A stretch of 64,000 nucleotides of DNA. It comes from Enterobacter sp. Bisph1 (GTDB lineage Bacteria > Pseudomonadota > Gammaproteobacteria > Enterobacterales > Enterobacteriaceae). Within the stretch, counting starts at the first letter, position 1, and each line of letters opens with the position of its first letter. The DNA lies in NCBI RefSeq assembly GCF_000814905.1, contig NZ_JXAG01000043.1:124001-188000 (forward strand). Reading direction: 5' to 3'. The notes beneath the pieces were generated by a model that worked only from the letters and a program-made list of their open reading frames with translations, ran no database searches and was not told the origin of the DNA. Made by a program: the position numbers and the translations under genes. Below, piece after piece: positions 33,091-43,369 of this stretch.

Positions 33091-35415
33091 ATGAAAAAAC
33101 GTATCCCCACCCTCCTGGCCACCATGATTGGCTCCGCCCTTTATAGCCAGCAGGGGATGGCAGCCGATCTTGCCTCGCAGTGTATGCTTGGCGTTCCCAG
33201 CTACAATCGCCCGCTGATTCAGGGCGACACCAATAATTTGCCGGTGACTATCAATGCCGATCATGCAAAGGGCAATTACCCTGACGATGCCGTATTTACC
33301 GGCAATGTCGATATTAAGCAGGGTAACAGCCGTTTGCAGGCCGATGAGGTGCAGCTTCATCAGCAGCAGCCGGAAGGTCAAACGGAACCGGTTCGCACAG
33401 TGGATGCACTGGGTAATGTGCACTATGACGACAATCAGGTCATCCTGAAAGGTCCTAAAGGTTGGTCAAACCTCAACACCAAAGATACCAACGTCTGGCA
33501 AGGTGATTACCAGATGGTGGACAGGCAGGGTCGCGGTACCGCGGATCTGATGAAACAGCGTGGTCAAAACCGTTACACCATTCTTGACAACGGTATGTTT
33601 ACCTCCTGCCTGCCCGGGTCGAATACCTGGAGCGTGGTCGGCAGCGAGGTTATCCAGGATCGCGAGGAGCAGGTCGCGGAAATCTGGAACGCGCGCTTTA
33701 AACTCGGCCCGGTGCCGGTGTTTTATAGCCCCTATTTGCAGTTACCTATCGGCGATAAACGCCGTTCAGGCTTCCTGATCCCTAACGCCCGGTATAGCAC
33801 CAACAACTATTTCGAGTTTTACCTGCCGTATTACTGGAACATTGCGCCGAATATGGATGCGACGATTACGCCGCACTATATCCATAAGCGCGGTAACGTG
33901 CAGTGGCAAAACGAATTCCGCTATTTGACCCAGGCGGGCTCGGGCCTTATCGAGTTCGATTATCTGCCTTCGGATAAAGTTTACCAAAACGAGTACCCGA
34001 CCGAAGGGGATCGCCACCGCTGGCTGTTTTTCTGGCAGCATGCCGGGGTGATGGATGAAGTATGGCGATTCGGCGCCAACTATACCAAAGTCAGCGACCC
34101 CCGTTATTTTAACGACTTCACGTCGCAATACGGTTCCAGTACCGACGGCTACGCCACGCAGATTTTCAGCGTCGGCTATGCGCTGCAAAATTTTGATGCC
34201 ACGGTAACAACAAAACAGTTCCAGGTCTTCGACACCAAGAGCAGCAACTCGTATGCTGCCCTGCCACAGGTTGATGTGAACTGGTTTCACAACGATCTTG
34301 GCCCCTTCGATTTCCGTGTCTACGGCCAGGCGGTGAATTTTACCAATACCAACTCAAACCGTCCGGAGGCCACCCGTCTCCATCTGGAGCCAACGCTCAA
34401 TTTGCCGTTGTCCAACGCCTGGAGCAGCCTGAATACGGAAGTGAAGATGCTGGCGACCCATTACCAGCAGACCAACATTGAAGGCACCAATTATAAAGAG
34501 TCCGTTGACCGCGTAATGCCGCAGTTCAAGACGGACGGCAAGCTGGTGTTCGAACGGGATATGGACTGGGCGGCAGGTTATACCCAGACGCTGGAACCGC
34601 GCGCGCAATATCTCTATGTGCCGTATCGCGACCAGAGCCATATCAACAACTTTGACTCCTCACTGCTGCAGTCGGACTTCAGCGGGCTGTTCCGCGATCG
34701 CACCTATGGCGGCCTCGACCGCATCTCATCTGCAAACCAGGTCACTACCGGCGTCACAACCCGCATTTATGACGATGCGTCCGTTGAACGTTTTAACGTT
34801 TCTGTTGGTCAAATCTACTATTTCACCGAGTCCCGTACCGGTGACGACAACATAACGTGGGAGAAAGACAACAAAACAGGTTCGCTGGTGTGGGCAGGCG
34901 ATACGTACTGGCGTATCTCTGACCGTTGGGGTTTGCGCGGCGGCGTACAGTATGACACCCGTCTGAACAATATCGCCAACAGCAGCACGGCGCTGGAGTA
35001 CCGTCGCGATGAAAACCGCATGCTGCAACTGAGCTACCGGTATGCCGGCCCTGAATATATTCAGGCTACATTGCCGAGCTATGCTTCAGCCGCGCAGTAT
35101 AAAGACGGGATTTCGCAAGTTGGCGCTGTTGGAAGCTGGCCGATTGCCGATCGCTGGTCGATTGTTGGCGCGTATTACTATGATACCAACACCCGTAAAC
35201 CTGCCGATCAGATGTTAGGCCTGCAGTATAACTCCTGCTGTTATGCGATTCGTGTCGGTTACGAACGCAAAATCAACGGCTGGGAAAATAATCAAAGCAA
35301 ATATGACAACGCCATCGGCTTCAACATTGAACTGCGTGGCTTGAGTTCCAACTACGGTTTGGGAACGCAACAAATGCTGCGTTCAAATATCCTGCCGTAC
35401 AGTAGCTCTCTGTGA
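33091..35415 (+). CDS. lptD: LptD, LPS-assembly outer-membrane protein
   Basis: LptD with LptE inserts lipopolysaccharide into the outer leaflet. Start [14 protein letters not shown] gives 774 residues, 10 fewer than E. coli, with a signal peptide cut after GMAA. The N-terminal OstA beta-jellyroll (about 25-200) is followed by a 26-strand barrel. The four cysteines for inter-domain disulfides are present: Cys31 (ASQC), Cys near 173 (TSCLPG) and the pair Cys716-Cys717 (NSCCYA). The shortening is in barrel loops around residues 315-490. First gene of lptD-surA-pdxA-rsmA-apaGH. Confidence 0.96.
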   Translation: MKKRIPTLLATMIGSALYSQQGMAADLASQCMLGVPSYNRPLIQGDTNNLPVTINADHAKGNYPDDAVFTGNVDIKQGNSRLQADEVQLHQQQPEGQTEPVRTVDALGNVHYDDNQVILKGPKGWSNLNTKDTNVWQGDYQMVDRQGRGTADLMKQRGQNRYTILDNGMFTSCLPGSNTWSVVGSEVIQDREEQVAEIWNARFKLGPVPVFYSPYLQLPIGDKRRSGFLIPNARYSTNNYFEFYLPYYWNIAPNMDATITPHYIHKRGNVQWQNEFRYLTQAGSGLIEFDYLPSDKVYQNEYPTEGDRHRWLFFWQHAGVMDEVWRFGANYTKVSDPRYFNDFTSQYGSSTDGYATQIFSVGYALQNFDATVTTKQFQVFDTKSSNSYAALPQVDVNWFHNDLGPFDFRVYGQAVNFTNTNSNRPEATRLHLEPTLNLPLSNAWSSLNTEVKMLATHYQQTNIEGTNYKESVDRVMPQFKTDGKLVFERDMDWAAGYTQTLEPRAQYLYVPYRDQSHINNFDSSLLQSDFSGLFRDRTYGGLDRISSANQVTTGVTTRIYDDASVERFNVSVGQIYYFTESRTGDDNITWEKDNKTGSLVWAGDTYWRISDRWGLRGGVQYDTRLNNIANSSTALEYRRDENRMLQLSYRYAGPEYIQATLPSYASAAQYKDGISQVGAVGSWPIADRWSIVGAYYYDTNTRKPADQMLGLQYNSCCYAIRVGYERKINGWENNQSKYDNAIGFNIELRGLSSNYGLGTQQMLRSNILPYSSSL

Positions 35416-35468
35416 TCTGTTTGATTTGCAACGTAATCCGCTTTGCGGTTAATTGAAATGGAAAAGGT

Positions 35469-36755
35469 ATGAAGAACTGGAAAACGCTGCTTCTCGGTAT
35501 CGCTATGGTTGCGAATACCAGTTTTGCCGCGCCTCAGGTTGTTGATAAAGTCGCCGCCGTGGTCAATAACGGCGTGGTGCTGGAAAGTGACGTTGATGGT
35601 TTGATGCAGTCCGTGAAGGCCAACGCAGGCCAGGCGGGACAGCAGTTACCGGATGACGCAACCCTGCGCCACCAGATCCTTGAACGACTGATCATGGATC
35701 AAATTATTTTGCAGATGGGCAATAAAATGGGCGTCAAGGTGACGGACGAACAGCTGGATGCCGCCATTGCTGATATTGCTAAACAAAACAATATGACCAT
35801 GGATCAGATGCGTAGCCGCCTGGCTTACGACGGGATGAATTTCAACACCTACCGTAACCAGATCCGTAAAGAGATGATTATCTCCGAAGTGCGTAACGGT
35901 GAAGTACGCCGTCGCGTTACCGTACTGCCGCAGGAAGTGGAAGCGCTGGCGCAGCAGGTCGGTAACCAGAATGACGCCAGCACCGAACTGAATCTGAGCC
36001 ATATCCTGATCCCGCTGCCGGAAAACCCGACCTCTGATCAGGTCAACGAGGCGGAAAGCCAGGCGCGTTCTATTGTGCAGCAGGCGCAAAACGGCGGTGA
36101 TTTTGGCAAGCTGGCGATCACCTATTCTGCCGATCAGCAAGCGCTGAAAGGCGGCCAGATGGGCTGGGGGCGCATTCAGGAGCTGCCGAGCATTTTTGCC
36201 CAGGCGCTGAGCACGGCGAAAAAAGGCGATATCATCGGACCTATCCGTTCCGGTGTGGGTTTCCATATCCTTAAAGTCAACGATATGCGCGGCCAGTCAC
36301 AGAGTATCTCCGTGACGGAAGTGCATGCCCGCCATATCCTGCTGAAACCGTCGCCGATCATGAGCGACGATCAAGCGCGGGCGAAGCTGGAACAGATCGC
36401 CGCCGATATCAAAAGTGGCAAAACCACCTTTGCTAACGCCGCGAAAGAGTTCTCTCAGGATCCGGGTTCTGCCAATCAGGGCGGCGATCTGGGCTGGGCG
36501 GCAGCGGATATCTACGATCCGGCTTTCCGCGATGCGCTGTCGAAGTTGAAACGCGGCCAGATGAGCGGTCCGGTTCACTCCTCCTTTGGCTGGCATCTGA
36601 TCGAAATGCTGGATAGCCGTAACGTCGACAAAACCGATGCGGCGCAAAAAGACAGAGCCTATCGCATGTTGATGAACCGTAAGTTCTCGGAAGAAGCGGC
36701 AACCTGGATGCAGGAACAGCGTGCCAGCGCCTACGTTAAAATTCTGAGCAACTGA
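35469..36755 (+). CDS. surA: SurA, periplasmic chaperone/peptidyl-prolyl isomerase
   Basis: SurA escorts outer-membrane porins and LptD itself through the periplasm. 428 residues as in E. coli, with signal peptide [21 protein letters not shown] helical N-terminal chaperone domain is followed by two parvulin domains, each with the HILI/HILL-like core ([14 protein letters not shown] near 176 and [12 protein letters not shown] near 287), and a C-terminal helix. Its stop overlaps the pdxA start by one base (TGATG). Confidence 0.97.
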   Translation: MKNWKTLLLGIAMVANTSFAAPQVVDKVAAVVNNGVVLESDVDGLMQSVKANAGQAGQQLPDDATLRHQILERLIMDQIILQMGNKMGVKVTDEQLDAAIADIAKQNNMTMDQMRSRLAYDGMNFNTYRNQIRKEMIISEVRNGEVRRRVTVLPQEVEALAQQVGNQNDASTELNLSHILIPLPENPTSDQVNEAESQARSIVQQAQNGGDFGKLAITYSADQQALKGGQMGWGRIQELPSIFAQALSTAKKGDIIGPIRSGVGFHILKVNDMRGQSQSISVTEVHARHILLKPSPIMSDDQARAKLEQIAADIKSGKTTFANAAKEFSQDPGSANQGGDLGWAAADIYDPAFRDALSKLKRGQMSGPVHSSFGWHLIEMLDSRNVDKTDAAQKDRAYRMLMNRKFSEEAATWMQEQRASAYVKILSN

Positions 36756-37741
36756 TGAACACGCAGCGTGTCGTTATCACTCCCGGCGAACCTGCCGGGA
36801 TTGGCCCGGATCTGGTGGTGCAGCTCGCCCAGCGCGACTGGCCGGTTGAACTGGTTATCTGTGCAGACGCTACGCTGCTGACCGACCGGGCTTCCCAGCT
36901 CGGTCTGCCGCTGCAGCTGCGCCGCTACGATCCCACGGTCGGCGCCGCGCCGCAGCAGGCAGGCACCTTGACGCTGTTGCATATCCCTTTACATACCACC
37001 GTCACCGCCGGTGTTTTGAGCACCCTTAATGGTGCTTACGTTGTGGAGACGCTGGCTCGCGCCTGCGACGGTTGTCTGAGCGGCGAATTTGCCGCGCTGA
37101 TTACCGGTCCGGTGCATAAAGGGGTGATCAACGACGCAGGCACACCGTTTACCGGCCATACGGAGTTTTTCGAAGAGCGCGCCCATGCCGCCAAAGTGGT
37201 GATGATGCTGGCGACGGAAGAGCTGCGCGTCGCGCTGGCGACCACCCATCTGCCCATCAAAGCCGTGGCCGACGCCATTACGCCGGATTTGCTACGGGAA
37301 GTGATTGGTATTTTACACGCGGATCTGCAGCAGAAGTTCGGTATTCCGACGCCGCATATTCTGGTATGTGGGCTGAATCCGCACGCGGGTGAAGGCGGAC
37401 ATATGGGAACGGAAGAGATTGAAACTATTATTCCGGTGCTCAATGAACTGCGCGCGCAGGGCATGAATTTAAGCGGTCCGCTGCCTGCGGACACGCTCTT
37501 TCAGCCAAAATATCTTGATAACGCCGATGCCGTACTGGCGATGTACCACGATCAGGGCCTGCCCGTGCTAAAATACCAGGGCTTTGGCCGTGGCGTGAAT
37601 ATCACCCTCGGTTTACCTTTTATTCGCACATCCGTTGACCACGGCACCGCCCTTGAACTGGCGGGCAAAGGGACGGCGGATGTCGGCAGTTTTATTACGG
37701 CGCTTAATCTCGCCATCAAAATGATTGTTAATACTCAATGA
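36755..37741 (+). CDS. pdxA: PdxA, 4-hydroxythreonine-4-phosphate dehydrogenase
   Basis: PdxA oxidises 4-phosphohydroxy-L-threonine in pyridoxal 5'-phosphate synthesis. 328 residues (E. coli 329). [17 protein letters not shown] at the N-terminus, [13 protein letters not shown] near 115, [11 protein letters not shown] with a metal-ligand histidine near 135, and [20 protein letters not shown] near 262 are all conserved. Coupled to surA (TGATG) and to rsmA (ATGA overlap). Confidence 0.97.
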   Translation: MNTQRVVITPGEPAGIGPDLVVQLAQRDWPVELVICADATLLTDRASQLGLPLQLRRYDPTVGAAPQQAGTLTLLHIPLHTTVTAGVLSTLNGAYVVETLARACDGCLSGEFAALITGPVHKGVINDAGTPFTGHTEFFEERAHAAKVVMMLATEELRVALATTHLPIKAVADAITPDLLREVIGILHADLQQKFGIPTPHILVCGLNPHAGEGGHMGTEEIETIIPVLNELRAQGMNLSGPLPADTLFQPKYLDNADAVLAMYHDQGLPVLKYQGFGRGVNITLGLPFIRTSVDHGTALELAGKGTADVGSFITALNLAIKMIVNTQ

Positions 37742-38559
37742 ATACTCGCGTCCATCAGGGCCACTTAGCTCGCAAACGCTTCGGGCAAAACTTTCTCCAC
37801 GATCATTTTGTGATCGACAGCATTGTATCGGCCATCAACCCGCAAAAAGGCCAGGCCATGGTCGAAATCGGCCCGGGCCTTGGCGCGCTCACCGAACCAG
37901 TGGGCGAACGTCTGGATAAACTCACCGTCATTGAGCTGGACCGCGATCTGGCGGCACGTCTGCAAACCCATCCGTTCCTGGCACCGAAACTGACTATCTA
38001 TCAGCAAGATGCCATGACCATGAACTTTGGCGAGCTTGCACAGACCATCGGTCAGCCGCTGCGTGTTTTCGGCAACCTGCCGTATAACATCTCCACGCCG
38101 TTGATGTTCCATCTGTTTAGCTATACTGATGCCATCGCCGACATGCACTTTATGCTGCAAAAAGAGGTAGTCAACCGTTTGGTTGCAGGACCTAACAGTA
38201 AGGCGTATGGTCGATTAAGCGTAATGGCGCAGTACTACTGCCAGATTATTCCGGTGCTGGAAGTGCCGCCAACGGCGTTTGCACCGCCGCCGAAGGTGGA
38301 CTCCGCTGTGGTTCGTTTGGTCCCGCACGCCACGTTGCCGCATCCGGTGAAAGAGGTTCGCCTGCTGAGCCGCGTCACCACCGAAGCGTTTAACCAGCGT
38401 CGTAAAACCATTCGCAACAGCCTCGGAAACGTATTTACCGTCGAGGTGCTGGCGTCGTTAGGTATCGATCCGGCAATGCGCGCGGAAAACATCTCCGTTG
38501 CGCAATATTGCCAGTTGGCGAATTACCTGACTGATAACGCGCCGCCGAAGGAGAGTTAA
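37738..38559 (+). CDS. rsmA: RsmA (KsgA), 16S rRNA A1518/A1519 dimethyltransferase
   Basis: RsmA dimethylates two adjacent adenosines near the 3' end of 16S rRNA and acts as a late 30S assembly check. 273 residues as in E. coli. Motifs: [11 protein letters not shown] near 12, SAM loop [13 protein letters not shown] near 42, catalytic [10 protein letters not shown] near 112, and C-terminal helical domain with [13 protein letters not shown]. Loss of the protein gives kasugamycin resistance in E. coli; the reading here is intact. Confidence 0.98.
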   Translation: MNTRVHQGHLARKRFGQNFLHDHFVIDSIVSAINPQKGQAMVEIGPGLGALTEPVGERLDKLTVIELDRDLAARLQTHPFLAPKLTIYQQDAMTMNFGELAQTIGQPLRVFGNLPYNISTPLMFHLFSYTDAIADMHFMLQKEVVNRLVAGPNSKAYGRLSVMAQYYCQIIPVLEVPPTAFAPPPKVDSAVVRLVPHATLPHPVKEVRLLSRVTTEAFNQRRKTIRNSLGNVFTVEVLASLGIDPAMRAENISVAQYCQLANYLTDNAPPKES

Positions 38560-38562
38560 CGT

Positions 38563-38940
38563 ATGATCAATTCGCCCCGAGTTTGTATTCAGGTACAGAG
38601 CATCTACATTGAGTCTCAGTCGGCTCCCGACGATGAACGCTATGTTTTCGCCTACACCATTACCATCCGGAACCTGGGGCGAACGCCAGTTCAGTTGCTC
38701 AAACGCTACTGGCTTATCACTAATGGAAATGGCCGCGAAACGGAAGTTCAGGGCGAAGGTGTGGTTGGGGTTCAGCCGCATATTGAGCCGGGCGGTGAAT
38801 ATCAATATACCAGCGGCGCGGTAATCGAAACGCCGCTGGGCACCATGCAAGGCCATTACGAAATGATCGATGCCGAGGGAGAAACTTTCCGCATCGCTAT
38901 CCCGGTCTTCCGGCTCGCCGTTCCAACACTAGTCCATTAA
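38563..38940 (+). CDS. apaG: ApaG, FN3-fold protein of the apaGH operon
   Basis: ApaG is a small beta-sandwich protein of the DUF525/ApaG family; its exact function is not settled. 125 residues as in E. coli. The family core [20 protein letters not shown] near 27, [22 protein letters not shown] near 48 (quoted in part), and the G/P-rich [15 protein letters not shown] near 72 are visible. It lies three bases after rsmA and four before apaH. Confidence 0.95.
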   Translation: MINSPRVCIQVQSIYIESQSAPDDERYVFAYTITIRNLGRTPVQLLKRYWLITNGNGRETEVQGEGVVGVQPHIEPGGEYQYTSGAVIETPLGTMQGHYEMIDAEGETFRIAIPVFRLAVPTLVH

Positions 38941-38944
38941 TACC

Positions 38945-39793
38945 ATGTCTACTTATCTTATTGGCGACGTTCATGGTTGCTATGATGAACTGATCGCGCT
39001 GTTAAAACAGGTGGAGTTTTCGCCAGAGCAGGACACGCTTTGGCTGACGGGCGATTTAGTCGCACGCGGGGCAGGCTCCCTTGAGGTGTTGCGCTTCGTC
39101 AAATCCCTCGGCGACAGCGTACGTATCGTGCTGGGCAACCACGATTTGCACCTGCTCGCGGTCTTCGCAGGCATCAGCCGTAACAAACCGAAAGACAGAT
39201 TAAACCCGCTGCTGGAAGCGCCCGATGCTGACGAACTGATTAACTGGCTGCGTCGCCAGCCGTTGCTGCAGATCGACGAAGAGAAAAAACTGGTGATGGC
39301 CCATGCCGGCATTACGCCGCAGTGGGATCTGGATACCGCTCAGCGCTGCGCGCGTGATGTTGAAGCGGTGCTATCGAGTGACTCCTATCCGTTATTTCTC
39401 GATGCAATGTACGGCGATCTGCCGAACCACTGGACGCCAGAACTCAGCGGTCTCGCCCGTCTGCGCTTTATTACCAATGCGTTGACGCGTATGCGCTACT
39501 GCTTCCCGAACGGGCAGCTGGATATGTACTGCAAAGACACGCCTGAGAACGCTCCCGCGCCGCTTAAACCCTGGTTCTCACTTCCGGGACCGGTGGCGCA
39601 AGAGTACAGTATTGTCTTTGGTCACTGGGCTTCGCTGGAAGGGACGGGAACGCCGGAAGGCATTTACGGTCTGGACACGGGCTGCTGCTGGGGCGGCTTA
39701 CTGACCTGCCTGCGCTGGGAAGACAAACAGTACTTCACGCAGGCCTCAAACCGTCAGATGGATTTGGGCGATGGCGAGGCGATTGCCTCGTGA
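38945..39793 (+). CDS. apaH: ApaH, diadenosine tetraphosphatase
   Basis: ApaH hydrolyses Ap4A symmetrically to ADP and can remove Np4 caps from RNA. 282 residues. Metallophosphatase motifs are in order: [10 protein letters not shown] near 7, [10 protein letters not shown] near 36 and [10 protein letters not shown] near 61, with histidine MAHAGI near 119. It is the last gene of the lptD operon, ending against the folA gene on the other strand. Confidence 0.97.
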   Translation: MSTYLIGDVHGCYDELIALLKQVEFSPEQDTLWLTGDLVARGAGSLEVLRFVKSLGDSVRIVLGNHDLHLLAVFAGISRNKPKDRLNPLLEAPDADELINWLRRQPLLQIDEEKKLVMAHAGITPQWDLDTAQRCARDVEAVLSSDSYPLFLDAMYGDLPNHWTPELSGLARLRFITNALTRMRYCFPNGQLDMYCKDTPENAPAPLKPWFSLPGPVAQEYSIVFGHWASLEGTGTPEGIYGLDTGCCWGGLLTCLRWEDKQYFTQASNRQMDLGDGEAIAS

Positions 39794-39799
39794 AATGCA

Positions 39800-39823
39800 G
39801 TTCCCCGGCCTGCGCCGGGGAAC
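39800..39823. terminator. Hairpin between convergent apaH and folA
   Basis: A perfect 10-bp inverted repeat, GTTCCCCGGC/GCCGGGGAAC with CTGC loop, between the apaH and folA stops. Neither side has a strong T tract, so it may act as a weak bidirectional terminator or transcript-end stabiliser. Confidence 0.7.
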
Positions 39824-39828
39824 ATTGA

Positions 39829-40308
<480 letters not shown>

Positions 40309-40340
40309 TTATTCATTCCCGGATGCAAAAAATTGTCGCC

Positions 40341-40369
40341 ACTATACGGAAAGCGCAATCTTTCGTCGA
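40341..40369 (-). promoter_or_regulatory. folA promoter
   Basis: On the minus strand TATAGT (40346-40341) is preceded by 17 bases and TCGACG (40369-40364). It stands about 32 bases upstream of the folA ATG, with GTGGCGACAATTTTTT in between, similar to the E. coli folA leader. Confidence 0.62.
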
Positions 40370-40407
40370 CGGGGGGCGAGGTAAAGAATGCGAAAATTTT
40401 CTGTTTT

Positions 40408-40443
40408 GCGGGCGGCCCCGCACGGCATCGTTACCCCGCCCGC
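40408..40443 (-). terminator. Possible kefFC terminator
   Basis: GC-rich inverted repeat GCGGGCGG (40408-40415) / CCGCCCGC (40436-40443) with a 20-base loop, downstream of kefC on the minus strand. No T run follows, so it could be a Rho-assisted end or a structural element only. Confidence 0.4.
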
Positions 40444-40481
40444 GCTTAACTAAAGTGGAATCAGCAGATTAAAACGACAAT

Positions 40482-42344
40482 TTAGGCCTCTGGTTTTGCC
40501 GCCGGTTCGTCTGCGGGATCGCCCGTATGACGTCCCTCTTCCGTCCCCTGCCAGCCATGACGCTGGGTCACCGACAAATGGCTCCGGTCATGAGAGATGA
40601 TCTCCGTCAGCATCGCACTGGTTCGTTTGAATACCGCCGCCCGCGCCTGGGTATCGTTCTCCCCCTGCGCCATCTCATCCACCATGGAGGTGTTAAAACG
40701 ACGGAAATGATCGGCACGTTCGCGGGCCTCATAGGAACCCAGCCCCAACCCTTCCAGCGCCAGTCGGCCAACTTTCAGCGCCGCTTCAAAGGTTTCACGC
40801 TCCGGTTTATCCACACCGGCCTGACGCAAGCGAATATAGTGATCGACATCGCGGGCGCGGGCAATAATGTGCAGATCCGGGAAATGCTCTTTTACCAGTT
40901 CCGTTAATTGCAGGCTGGCCTGAGGATCGTCAATGGCGTTGATCAGCACTTCTGCACGCCCGGCCCCCGCCGATTCGAGTAAATCGACACGCGTTGCATC
41001 GCCATAAAAGACCTTCATACCGAATTTACGCAGCGTCTCAATATGATCCGGGTCGTGATCCAACACCACCATTTTTACCCCGCTGGAGAGTAACAAACGT
41101 CCGGCGATCTGCCCGAAACGCCCAAACCCGGCAATAATCACCCGTGCTTGTTCCTCATCGATCTCGTCCGCTTCGCGCTCCTGCTGGCTGCTGGATGCTT
41201 CAAGGCGCGTCAACAGCACCAGCAGCAGCGGGGTTACCGCCATCGACAGCGCGACCGTCAGGGTGAGCGCTTTCACCCATTCGCTATCCAGCACCTGCGC
41301 CGTTTGCGCGGCACCAAACACTACAAAGGCGAATTCACTGCCCTGCCCTAACAGCGCGGCAAACCATAACCGCTGCTTGCCCGGCACGCGCAGCGGACGC
41401 GCAATCAGCCACAGAACGACGCTTTTAATCAGCAAAAACCCGACCAGCAGCACTAAAATCCGCAGCGGATGCGTTACCAGGGTGCCGAAGTCGATCGACA
41501 TACCGACGCCGATAAAAAACAGCCCCAGCAGCAAACCCTTAAACGGCTCAATGTCGCTCTCCAGCGCATGACGGTATTCAGAACTGGCAAGCAGCACACC
41601 GGCAAGAAACGCCCCCATTGCCATCGACAAACCGGCCTCTTCCAGTAATAACCCGAAGCCGAAAACCAGAAACAGCGCCACGGCGCAGAACACTTCCCGC
41701 AGCCCGGAGCGAGCCACAAAGCGCAGCGCCGGACGGGCAACGTAGCGCCCAATCAGCACCACCAGCGTCAGGGCGGCAACCACCTTAAGCGCCGAGAGCG
41801 TAAAAGCAGAGAGCGTCATTGCGCCACCGCTGGCGGCCAGCAACGGGATCATCGCTACCAGCGGAATAGCGGCGATATCCTGGAACAGCAGTACGGAAAA
41901 AGCGCTGCGCCCCATTTGCGATACCGTCAGGTTACGCTCGTTCATCGCCTGCATGGCAATCGCCGTCGAGGAGAGCGCCAGCGTCAGGCCAATCAATAAG
42001 GCCACCGGCCACGGCAGCCCGAGCAGCACGCAAAAACCCCCCAGCAATAGACCGCAGCTGGCCATTTGCAGCGCGCCGCCGCCAAACACCGAGGCCCGCA
42101 GTTTCCATAAGCGCTGCGGATCCAGCTCAAGGCCGATGACAAACAGCATTAATACGACGCCGATTTCGGCAAAGTGGAGGATGGATTCAGCGTCCGTCAC
42201 CAGCCGCAATCCCCACGGCCCAATAATGCCGCCGGCAATCAAATAGCCAAGCACCGAACCCAACCCCAACCGTACGGCAATAGGGACTATCAGCGCCGCC
42301 GATCCCAGATAGATCAGCGCCTGAATTAATGAATGGCTATCCAT
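40482..42344 (-). CDS. kefC: KefC, glutathione-gated potassium efflux system
   Basis: KefC is a K+/H+ antiporter, kept closed by glutathione and opened by glutathione adducts, that acidifies the cytoplasm during electrophile attack. The start [20 protein letters not shown] gives 620 residues as in E. coli; a longer frame starting inside kefF is rejected. About 12 membrane segments (CPA2 fold) are followed by a regulatory loop ([20 protein letters not shown]) and the KTN/RCK nucleotide-binding domain with [11 protein letters not shown] near 406. Overlaps the kefF stop by eight bases. Confidence 0.96.
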   Translation of the reverse strand: MDSHSLIQALIYLGSAALIVPIAVRLGLGSVLGYLIAGGIIGPWGLRLVTDAESILHFAEIGVVLMLFVIGLELDPQRLWKLRASVFGGGALQMASCGLLLGGFCVLLGLPWPVALLIGLTLALSSTAIAMQAMNERNLTVSQMGRSAFSVLLFQDIAAIPLVAMIPLLAASGGAMTLSAFTLSALKVVAALTLVVLIGRYVARPALRFVARSGLREVFCAVALFLVFGFGLLLEEAGLSMAMGAFLAGVLLASSEYRHALESDIEPFKGLLLGLFFIGVGMSIDFGTLVTHPLRILVLLVGFLLIKSVVLWLIARPLRVPGKQRLWFAALLGQGSEFAFVVFGAAQTAQVLDSEWVKALTLTVALSMAVTPLLLVLLTRLEASSSQQEREADEIDEEQARVIIAGFGRFGQIAGRLLLSSGVKMVVLDHDPDHIETLRKFGMKVFYGDATRVDLLESAGAGRAEVLINAIDDPQASLQLTELVKEHFPDLHIIARARDVDHYIRLRQAGVDKPERETFEAALKVGRLALEGLGLGSYEARERADHFRRFNTSMVDEMAQGENDTQARAAVFKRTSAMLTEIISHDRSHLSVTQRHGWQGTEEGRHTGDPADEPAAKPEA

Positions 42345-42867
42345 GCGACACCTCCTGCCACGCCAGCAAACGTTGTTTGTAATGGCGCGCCTGCGCCTGC
42401 AAAGTTTCATCGTCACAGATAAAAGTACAGTGCACGGAAAAAGGCGGCAGCCAGCGCATGCCACAGTAGAGCGCCGTGGCCTGAAGCGGCTGGGAAAGCA
42501 CGTCAAAGCCGGGATGGGATCCGATATCAAAATGGTTATCGCCACCGCCGGTTGTCACCGCCCACAGCACGCTTTTACCGCGTAGGGCGGTACCACCGTG
42601 GCCATAAGCCCAGCCGTGAGCCAGCACTTTATCCAGCCACAGTTTAAGAAGCGGCGGCACGCTGTACCACTGCATCGGGTGCTGCCAGATAATCAAATCG
42701 GCGCGGGAAATCGCCTCTTGCTCGGCGGCAATATCAATATTGAAGTCAGGATAGAGTTCGTACAGGGATCTTATTTCGACGTCTTTAAGGGTTTCCGCCT
42801 GCTCGATCATGCGCTTGTTGGCATGGGAATGCTGCGGATAAGGATGGGCATAAATTATGAGGATCAT
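42337..42867 (-). CDS. kefF: KefF, KefC ancillary quinone reductase
   Basis: KefF is a flavodoxin-fold FMN protein that binds KefC, is needed for full activity and reduces quinones. The ATG at 42867 ([20 protein letters not shown]) gives 176 residues as in E. coli; a TTG just before it is ignored. [21 protein letters not shown] near 71-90 (partly quoted) and [10 protein letters not shown] near 108 are the conserved cofactor and substrate segments. Operon with kefC. Confidence 0.95.
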   Translation of the reverse strand: MILIIYAHPYPQHSHANKRMIEQAETLKDVEIRSLYELYPDFNIDIAAEQEAISRADLIIWQHPMQWYSVPPLLKLWLDKVLAHGWAYGHGGTALRGKSVLWAVTTGGGDNHFDIGSHPGFDVLSQPLQATALYCGMRWLPPFSVHCTFICDDETLQAQARHYKQRLLAWQEVSHG

Positions 42868-42996
42868 CAATTAACCTGTTTTCACTCGCTTTTTCTTGTG
42901 AGTGTAGACAGTTAGTGCTCAGGTAAACAGCGGCAATCTGTGCGGGTATTGAGGAAAGGTGTGCGGCAGCCGTAGCTACCGCTGATGAGCATGGGA

Positions 42997-43230
42997 TTAG
43001 TTATCCAGTTCGCTCATATTTTTCACCTGATCGCGGTTTATTTGCTCGGTTTTACCGGTTTCCGCATTTTTATAGGAAACCATGCCGGTGTCCTTGTCCA
43101 CCTTCGGTTTGCCGTCGGTGACAATGGTACGGCCATCAACAGTGCGCACCGACTGGTTAGAAGAACAACCCGCTACGGTAAACAGTGCTGCGGCAGTAAA
43201 AATTGAGGTCATCAGTAGCTTCGTTCGCAT
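42997..43230 (-). CDS. YgdI/YgdR-family small lipoprotein
   Basis: A 77-residue predicted outer-membrane or periplasm-facing lipoprotein. The signal peptide MRTKLLMTSIFTAAALFTVA ends in a lipobox (VAGC) with the acylated cysteine near residue 21 followed by SSN. The mature part (VRTVDGRTIVTDGKPKVDKD, GMVSYKNAETGKTEQINR) matches the DUF903 family that includes E. coli YgdI and YgdR, of unknown function. GGGAG precedes the chosen ATG; an in-frame start 10 codons earlier would spoil the signal peptide. E. coli lacks it at this locus. Confidence 0.87.
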   Translation of the reverse strand: MRTKLLMTSIFTAAALFTVAGCSSNQSVRTVDGRTIVTDGKPKVDKDTGMVSYKNAETGKTEQINRDQVKNMSELDN

Positions 43231-43331
43231 GTTTATCTCCCTGCTTTCAGTGAATGACAATCGCTTGTGATTATATTTTAGCTAACTCACTGAACGGTGG
43301 GGAAAATGCAGAACACTCTGAATGAGGCGGG

Positions 43332-43363
43332 AGAAAACCCTCTCCCCGATACGGAGAGAGGGG
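43332..43363 (-). terminator. Terminator of carAB
   Basis: On the minus strand, a stem CCCTCTC/GAGAGGG with extra G/C pairs toward the loop, followed by TTTTCTCCC, just beyond the carB stop. Confidence 0.75.
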
Positions 43364-43369
43364 GGCAGA

